A stretch of 64,000 nucleotides of DNA from Halobacterium salinarum DSM 3754 (lineage in GTDB: Archaea; Halobacteriota; Halobacteria; Halobacteriales; Halobacteriaceae), in the NCBI RefSeq assembly GCF_008124605.1, contig NZ_VRYN01000001.1:732772-796771 (forward strand), read 5' to 3'. The notes beneath the pieces were generated by a model. That model ran no database searches and was not told the DNA's origin. It was given only the letters and a program-made list of their open reading frames with translations. A program made the translations under genes and the position numbers. The first letter of the stretch is position 1, and the number at the start of each line of letters is the position of its first letter. Below, piece by piece: positions 58,216 to 64,000 of this stretch.

Positions 58216-59265
58216 CTACAGGTCCGCACCGACGGCGTCCTCGACGCTGTCGAACCCGTCGCGTTCGAGCAACGACACCAACCCCTCGTTGATCCGTTTT
58301 GCAACCCACGGCCCCTCGTACACCAACGCCGTGTACAACTGCACCACGCTTGCGCCCGCGCGGATCTTCTCGTAGGCGTCCTCGGCCGTCGCGACGCCCC
58401 CAACGCCCACGACCGGCTGGTCGGTGCGCTCCGCGACGAACCGCACCTGCTCGGTCGCGCGCTCACGGATCGGCGCTCCGGACAGCCCGCCCTGCTCGCC
58501 GGCGTGTGGGTGGCTCAACGATTCCGGGCGCTCGGTCGTCGTGTTCGTCGCAACGATCCCGTCGAGATCGAGGTCGTTGGCCAACTCGACGGCGTCAGCC
58601 ACCGCGTCCTGGTGGAGGTCCGGGGACAGCTTCACCAACAACGGGCTGGCACCAGCGTCCTGCAAGGCCTCCAAGATCGCCGCCAGCTGGTCGCGGCCCT
58701 GCAACTCCCGGAGACCGGGGGTGTTCGGGCTGGAGACGTTCACGACGACGTAGTCGACGGCGTCGCCGACACGGCTGAACGTGTACGTGTAGTCGTCGGG
58801 GGCGTCCGCCAGCGGCGTGGTCTTGGATTTCCCGATGTTCACGCCCACCGGAACGTCGGGCAGTGGCTCGGCGTCCAACCGCGCCCCTACGGTGTCCGCG
58901 CCCTCGTTGTTGAACCCCATTCGGTTCACCAGCGCGTTGTCATCCGGCAGGCGAAACAGCCGTGGCCGGTCGTTCCCCGGCTGTCGCTCGGCGGTCACCG
59001 CGCCCACCTCGATATGCCCGAACCCCAGCCCGGCAAGCGCGCGCGGTATCTCGGCGTTCTTATCGAAGCCGGCGGCCATGCCCACGGGGTTCGGGAACGT
59101 CTGCCCGAAGGCATCGACCGACAGTCGCGGATCGGTGACGGTGAACTGTTTCGCGTACGCACGGTGTGCGCCCACGCGTTGTGCAACCCGGAGGGCACTC
59201 GTGGTTATCTCGTGTGTGGTCTCCGGTGGGAGTCCGAACAGTGCGGATTTTAGCAGTCCATACAT
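58216..59265 (-). CDS. pyrD: Dihydroorotate dehydrogenase, class 2
   Basis: A 349-residue FMN enzyme of the quinone-linked class 2. NPVGMAAGFDKNAE near residue 62, VNVSSPNTPGLRELQ near 185 with the class 2 catalytic serine, and LVKLSPDL near 222 are conserved; VGVGGVATAEDAYEKIRAGA binds FMN phosphate. It oxidises dihydroorotate to orotate in pyrimidine synthesis. ATG 59265 starts the conserved domain, but a TATA box around 59409-59418 suggests a transcript start near 59388, leaving either a 120-nt leader or an extended N-terminus. Confidence 0.92.
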   Translation of the reverse strand: MYGLLKSALFGLPPETTHEITTSALRVAQRVGAHRAYAKQFTVTDPRLSVDAFGQTFPNPVGMAAGFDKNAEIPRALAGLGFGHIEVGAVTAERQPGNDRPRLFRLPDDNALVNRMGFNNEGADTVGARLDAEPLPDVPVGVNIGKSKTTPLADAPDDYTYTFSRVGDAVDYVVVNVSSPNTPGLRELQGRDQLAAILEALQDAGASPLLVKLSPDLHQDAVADAVELANDLDLDGIVATNTTTERPESLSHPHAGEQGGLSGAPIRERATEQVRFVAERTDQPVVGVGGVATAEDAYEKIRAGASVVQLYTALVYEGPWVAKRINEGLVSLLERDGFDSVEDAVGADL

Positions 59266-59408
59266 TGGGGGCGTTCTCACCGTCGTCTGCGTCGGCGACT
59301 TGGTTGAATGCTTCGCCTCCCGTGTCTCCGGGTGGGGCTGGCCGACGCCCGTCGATCCTGTTGCGTTGTGGCCACGCATCCCCCCGCCGCGTGCCGATCA
59401 TTCCGGCC

Positions 59409-59418
59409 TGCTTATAAG
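59409..59418 (-). promoter_or_regulatory. TATA box on the minus strand before pyrD
   Basis: Read on the minus strand, CGCTTATAAG is a strong TATA-like element about 145-155 bp before the pyrD ATG at 59265. It implies a leader of about 120 nt or use of the upstream ATG at 59379. Confidence 0.5.
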
Positions 59419-59439
59419 CGAACGCCAAGAATCGCCGAC

Positions 59440-59449
59440 ATATTTATCC
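59440..59449 (+). promoter_or_regulatory. TATA box of the MC1-like gene
   Basis: ATATTTATCC is centred about 38 bp before the ATG at 59483, giving a transcript with a leader of roughly 10-15 nt. Confidence 0.55.
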
Positions 59450-59482
59450 TCCGGCCTTGTGTTTGCATCCCACGAAGAAACC

Positions 59483-59794
59483 ATGGTACGTGAGGACGGC
59501 AAGCGGAACTTCGCACTCCGCACCGACGACGGGACCGAGCCCAGTGTCTTCAGTGGAAACACGCCGCGACAGGCAGCACTCAAAGCGGCGCGTCGCCTCG
59601 ACGATGTCGGTGAGTCGGAGTCCGAGGCCGACCGCAACCGAATCGAACTCCGGGAGAAGGGGACCGACAAGATCCACATCTACGAAGCGTGGGCGTGGGA
59701 GGAAACCGCTCCCGACGACAAACCCGACTGGATGCCGGGCGACATCACCAAGGCAAACGTCTCCAAGCAGGGCATCGACCACCGCGAGACGTAG
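59483..59794 (+). CDS. MC1-type non-histone chromosomal protein
   Basis: A 103-residue protein matching MC1, the DNA-bending chromosomal protein of methanogens and haloarchaea: RNFALRTDDGTEPSVFSGNT, then TPRQAALKAARRL near residue 30, IELREKGTDKIHIYEAW near 62 and DKPDWMPGDITKANVSKQGI at the C-terminus. MC1 binds and kinks DNA as a monomer. Unlike methanogen MC1 it is less basic, with an acidic GESESEADR insert, typical of a halophile. It lies between pyrD and the rRNA promoter region. Confidence 0.85.
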   Translation: MVREDGKRNFALRTDDGTEPSVFSGNTPRQAALKAARRLDDVGESESEADRNRIELREKGTDKIHIYEAWAWEETAPDDKPDWMPGDITKANVSKQGIDHRET

Positions 59795-59966
59795 CTCCGG
59801 CGAAACTGCTTACAACGCCCCAACCCAACACGCACCCGCGTGGGTACCACTCGGCCCGACCGAACGCACTCGCGCGGGATGACCGGCCGACCTCCGCCTA
59901 CGCAATACGCTGTGGCGTGTGTCCCTGGTGTGGGCCGCCATCACGAAGCGCTGCTGGTTCGACGGT

Positions 59967-60010
59967 GTTTTATGTACCCCACCACTCGGATGAGATGCGA
60001 ACGACGTGAG
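59967..60010 (+). promoter_or_regulatory. rRNA promoter-like copy 0
   Basis: GTTTTATGTACCCC followed by CGGATGAGATGCGAACGACG resembles the downstream half of the tandem rRNA promoter units, but has a different TATA part. The 170 bp before it hold no gene that I can see. Confidence 0.5.
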
Positions 60011-60084
60011 GTGGCTCGGTGCACCCGACGCCACTGATTGACGCCCCCTCGTCCCGTTCGGACGGAACCCGACTGGGTTCAGTC

Positions 60085-60134
60085 CGATGCCCTTAAGTAC
60101 AACAGGGTACTTCGGTGGAATGCGAACGACAATG
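60085..60134 (+). promoter_or_regulatory. rRNA tandem promoter unit 1
   Basis: A 50-bp unit: CGATGCCCTTAAGTACAAC, a spacer, then TGCGAACGACAATG. CCTTAAGTA is the TATA element. A hairpin GAACCC/GGGTTC lies just upstream. Confidence 0.8.
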
Positions 60135-60205
60135 GGGCCGCCCGGTTACACGGGTGGCCGACGCATGACTCCGCCGATCGGTTCGGCGTTCGGCCGAACT
60201 CGATT

Positions 60206-60255
60206 CGATGCCCTTAAGTAATAACGGGTGTTCTGATGAGATGCGAACGACAATG
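60206..60255 (+). promoter_or_regulatory. rRNA tandem promoter unit 2
   Basis: The same 50-bp unit as unit 1, with CGATGCCCTTAAGTAATAAC and ATGCGAACGACAATG. The inverted repeat GTTCGGCCGAAC lies just upstream. Confidence 0.8.
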
Positions 60256-60337
60256 AGGCTATCCGGTTCGTCCGGGTGGCTGATGCATCTCTTCGACGCT
60301 CTCCATGGTGTCGGTCTCACTCTCAGTGAGTGTGATC

Positions 60338-60387
60338 CGATGCCCTTAAGTAATAACGGGCGTTACGAGGAATTGCGAACGACAATG
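60338..60387 (+). promoter_or_regulatory. rRNA tandem promoter unit 3
   Basis: The 50-bp unit again: CGATGCCCTTAAGTAATAAC, then TTGCGAACGACAATG. Upstream is a CACTC/GAGTG hairpin. Confidence 0.8.
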
Positions 60388-60470
60388 TGGCTGCCTGGTT
60401 CTCCCAGGTGGTTAACGCGTGTTCCTCGCCGCCCTGGTGGGCAAACGTCACGCTCGATTCGAGCGTGATT

Positions 60471-60514
60471 CGATGCCCTTAAGTAATAACGGGGCGTTCG
60501 GGGAAATGCGAACG
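60471..60514 (+). promoter_or_regulatory. rRNA tandem promoter unit 4 (proximal)
   Basis: CGATGCCCTTAAGTAATAAC and AATGCGAACG, without the ACAATG end of the other units; the copy closest to 16S. A perfect hairpin CACGCTCG/CGAGCGTG (60449-60467) precedes it. Confidence 0.8.
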
Positions 60515-60625
60515 TCGTCTTGGACTGATCGGAGTCCGATGGGTTTATGACCCGTCGAACTCTACGATCTGGTCCGAAGGAATGAGGATTCCACACCTGC
60601 GGTCCGCCGTAAAGATGGAATCTGA

Positions 60626-60644
60626 TGTTAGCCTTGATGGTTTG
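60626..60644 (+). other. 16S pre-rRNA processing stem, 5' half
   Basis: TGTTAGCCTTGATGGTTTG is perfectly complementary over 19 nt to 62291-62309 behind the 16S gene. This long helix enclosing 16S is where archaeal splicing endonuclease cuts through a bulge-helix-bulge motif. Confidence 0.85.
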
Positions 60645-60660
60645 GTGACATCCAACTGGC

Positions 60661-60749
60661 CACGACGATACGTCGTGTGCTAAGGGACACATTACGTGTC
60701 CCCGCCAAACCAAGACTTGATAGTCTTGGTCGCTGGGAACCATCCCAGC
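60661..60749 (+). repeat. Four-hairpin ladder before 16S
   Basis: Four perfect stem-loops follow each other: CACGACG/CGTCGTG (60661-60677), GGGACAC/GTGTCCC (60684-60702), CCAAGACT/AGTCTTGG (60710-60729) and GCTGGGA/TCCCAGC (60732-60749). Together they fill the leader between the processing stem and the 16S 5' end. Confidence 0.7.
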
Positions 60750-60751
60750 AA

Positions 60752-62224
<1,473 letters not shown>

Positions 62225-62235
62225 AACGTCCGAGA

Positions 62236-62328
62236 CTGGAGCGACGCTCCAGCTCACCGAACGACGCCGTCGTGCCCAGTTGGGCACTTACAAACCATCA
62301 AGGCTAACATACCCTCCCAATCGGGAGG
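62236..62328 (+). repeat. Hairpins between 16S and tRNA-Ala
   Basis: Stem-loops CTGGAGC/GCTCCAG (62236-62252), ACGAC/GTCGT (62261-62273), TGCCCA/TGGGCA (62273-62286) and CCTCCC/GGGAGG (62313-62328) surround the 3' half of the 16S processing stem. Confidence 0.6.
62291..62309 (+). other. 16S pre-rRNA processing stem, 3' half
   Basis: CAAACCATCAAGGCTAACA pairs with 60626-60644 over 19 nt without mismatch, closing the long 16S helix. Confidence 0.85.
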
Positions 62329-62329
62329 T

Positions 62330-62401
62330 GGGCCCATAGCTCAGTGGTAGAGTGCCTCCTTTGCAAGGAGGATGCCCTGGGTTCGAATCCCAGTGGGTCC
62401 A
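62330..62401 (+). tRNA. tRNA-Ala (UGC) in the rRNA spacer
   Basis: A 72-nt tRNA. GGGCCCA pairs with TGGGTCC, the discriminator is A, the anticodon loop is TTTGCAA, and the T loop has GGTTCGAATCC. A tRNA-Ala(UGC) in the 16S-23S spacer is the usual euryarchaeal arrangement. No intron and no encoded CCA. Confidence 0.97.
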
Positions 62402-62425
62402 TCCCGTTCGGGGTTCATCTTGGAT

Positions 62426-62474
62426 CGTGTCCCTTAAGTGGGAGACGGGGCAACGATGAATCGCGACGAAGACT
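62426..62474 (+). promoter_or_regulatory. Internal promoter-like copy in the 16S-23S spacer
   Basis: CGTGTCCCTTAAGTGGGAGA followed by ATGAATCGCGACGAAG aligns with the upstream rRNA promoter units (CCCTTAAGTA, then ATGAGATGCGAACGA) with similar spacing. It could start extra 23S transcripts. Confidence 0.55.
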
Positions 62475-62584
62475 GATGCACCACTCCGCGAAAGTGCGAG
62501 TGGGAAGGGTCGATGCACGCTCCCTGTTCACCTAGGGACGTGCGATGACGGCCGTGTGTAAGTGCAATCCAGGCGCTCACTGGA

Positions 62585-62745
62585 CTCGACCACCGTGGTC
62601 GAGTACCGACTGTTAGTCACATCCGTGACTTAACAGCGCTCACCCATTGTGTGGTGAGCATTCATCGTCGTTGGCTGTTTACAGCCAACATCTCGACCAC
62701 TTCGTGTGGTTGAGTACCATATTCGTCGACTGCTTTGCAGTCGAC
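62585..62745 (+). repeat. Six-hairpin ladder before 23S
   Basis: Six inverted repeats in 160 nt: CTCGACCAC/GTGGTCGAG (62585-62603), CTGTTAGTCAC/GTGACTTAACAG (62610-62636, one bulge), GCTCACC/GGTGAGC (62638-62659), GTTGGCTGT/ACAGCCAAC (62670-62689), CTCGACCAC/GTGGTTGAG (62692-62714), GTCGACTGC/GCAGTCGAC (62725-62745). The first and fifth share the same left arm. The spacer 62402-62584 holds the internal promoter-like copy and no gene. Confidence 0.75.
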
Positions 62746-62752
62746 AACCAAC

Positions 62753-64000
62753 GTGGCTACTGTGCCACCTGGTGGATAGCTCGGCTCGGATGCCGACGAA
62801 GGACGTGCCAAGCTGCGATAAGCCTGAGGGAGCCGCACGGAGGCTAAGAACTCAGGATCTCCTAATGGGAATCCCTATAACAATTGCCTTGCGCAATGGG
62901 GAACGGCCGGAATTGAAGCATCTCAGTACGGCCAGGAAGAGAAATCGAATGAGACGCCGTTAGTAATGGCGAATGAACGCGGCACAGTCCAAACCGAAGC
63001 CTTCGGGCAATGTGGTGTTCGGACTGACTTTCATCGTTTGACCGTTCGTGTGAAGTCTCCTGAAACGGAGCGCGATACAGGGTGACAGCCCCGTATCACG
63101 GACCAGTACGACGTGCGTCAGCTCCAGAGTAGCGGGGGTTGGAAATCCCTCGTGAATGTGGCAGGCATCGACTGCCAAGACTAAGTACTCTCCGAGACCG
63201 ATAGTGAACAAGTAGTGTGAACGAACGCTGAAAAGCACCCCACAAAGGGGGGTGAAATAGGGCTTGAAATCAGGTGGCGATGGAGCGACGGGGCATAAAA
63301 GGCCTCTCTGGGAACGACTTGAGTGCAAACTCATGGTAGGACCTGAGAGGAGCCGATGTTCCGTCGTACGTTTTGAAAAACGAGCCAGGGAGTGTGCCTG
63401 TTTGACGAGTCTAACCGGAGTATCCGGGAAGGCGTAGGGAAACCAATATGGCCGCAGCATTGCGAGGGCCACCGTGTTCAAGCGCGGGGAGTCAAACGGG
63501 CACGACCCGAAACCCGGTGATCTACGCGTGGGCAAGGTGAAGCATGGCGAAAGCCATGTGGAGGCCTGTTAGGGTTGGTGTCTTTCAACACCCTCCCGTG
63601 ACCTACGTGTAGGGGTGAAAGGCCCATCGAACCGGGCAACAGCTGGTTCCAACCGAAACATGTCGAAGCATGACCTCTGCCGAGGTAGTTCGTGGGGTAG
63701 AGCGACCGATTGGGGAGTTCAACTCCGAGAGGAGTTGTCTCCCCTGTCAAACTCCAAACCTACGGACGCCGTCGACGCAGGGAATCCGGTGTGCGGGGTA
63801 AGCCTGTGCACCGTGAGGGAGACAACCCAGAGTTAGGTTAAGGTCCCAAAGTGCGAGCTAAGTGCGATTGAAGGTGGTCTCGAGCCCTAGACAGCCGGGA
63901 GGTGAGCTTAGAAGCAGCTACCCTCTAAGAAAAGCGTAACAGCTTACCGGCCGAGGTTCGAGGCGCCCAAAATGATCGGGGCTCAAGTTCGCCACCGAGA
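62753..64000 (+). rRNA. 23S ribosomal RNA, 5' part (cut by window edge)
   Basis: The 5' end is placed at TGGCTACTGTGCCACCTGG by comparison with the Haloarcula 23S start as I remember it, so it may be off by a few bases. ATAAGCCTGAGGGAGCC, AATGGGGAACGGCC and TGAACGCGGC-type blocks of domain I follow. The gene continues beyond the right edge; about 1,250 nt are visible. Confidence 0.95.

Noticed and set aside
60085-60514. Direct repeats considered as a CRISPR array or mobile element
   Set aside because: Units are 50 bp with a clear TATA element, spacers are not of constant length and end in hairpins; this is the rRNA promoter array.
62960-63750. Open frames inside 23S, including one of 191 codons
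   Set aside because: Fully inside 23S rRNA.

Overview
The window reads as a chromosomal segment of an extreme halophile, almost certainly Halobacterium (most likely H. salinarum). This rests on high GC, strongly acidic proteins, TATA-like boxes about 25-30 bp before the start codons of most first genes (leaderless or short-leader transcripts), archaeal informational genes (eIF6, L31e, L39e, prefoldin, RadA, Nmd3, Taw2), a 182-residue DpsA, a 343-residue RadA, and an rRNA operon of the order 16S - tRNA-Ala - 23S whose 16S is 1,473 nt. The species name is from recall, not from a search. I see no CRISPR array, insertion sequence or provirus; this is mostly core chromosome.

Layout. 1-12.4 kb: an MFS transporter cut by the left edge, then amino-acid biosynthesis: homoserine acetyltransferase and O-acetylhomoserine sulfhydrylase (methionine), a GlcD/GlcF-type FAD-FeS oxidoreductase, SerB and SerA (serine), a thioesterase, a second MFS transporter and ThrC. 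12.3-15.5 kb: argG-argH followed by a shrunken relic of an ArgB/LysZ-type amino-acid kinase. 15.7-23.8 kb: an RNA ligase-like protein, an XPD-like helicase, DpsA, a phosphodiesterase, a threonine aldolase homologue that has lost the PLP lysine, an M29 aminopeptidase and several tiny zinc or membrane proteins. 23.8-32 kb: tRNA-Arg(UCU), a kinase-like NTPase pair (UPF0200/UPF0201), a permease with two half-size MgtE proteins, and the protein-targeting and translation block ffh, ftsY, pfdA, eif6, rpl31e, rpl39e.

32-42 kb: a TPR protein, DUF424, SufS and SufU (Fe-S assembly), RadA, Nmd3, Taw2 and a second Rad3-like helicase. 40.7-46.9 kb: a phosphate uptake operon pstS-pstC-pstA-pstB-phoU on the minus strand, with an unusually long PstA. 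47-59.8 kb: an NAD-binding epimerase-like protein, a PHP phosphoesterase, a zinc-containing ferredoxin, a cupin, an acyl-CoA dehydrogenase, an amidotransferase, an HD hydrolase, pheS-pheT, pyrD and an MC1-type chromosomal protein. 59.8-64 kb: the rRNA operon with a tandem promoter array, processing stem, 16S, tRNA-Ala, an internal promoter-like copy and the 5' part of 23S.

Most notable observation: the 200 bp before pheS hold a 26-codon open frame, placed correctly for a leaderless start behind a TATA-like box, that ends in a run of phenylalanine codons. It is followed by one hairpin that encloses its stop codon and then two mutually exclusive hairpins. This is the layout of a bacterial-type attenuator, here in an archaeon. 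Other points are the degenerate ArgB relic, the lysine-less threonine aldolase, the MgtE half-protein pair, the PstA extension, and ladders of perfect hairpins that fill nearly all non-gene parts of the pre-rRNA.
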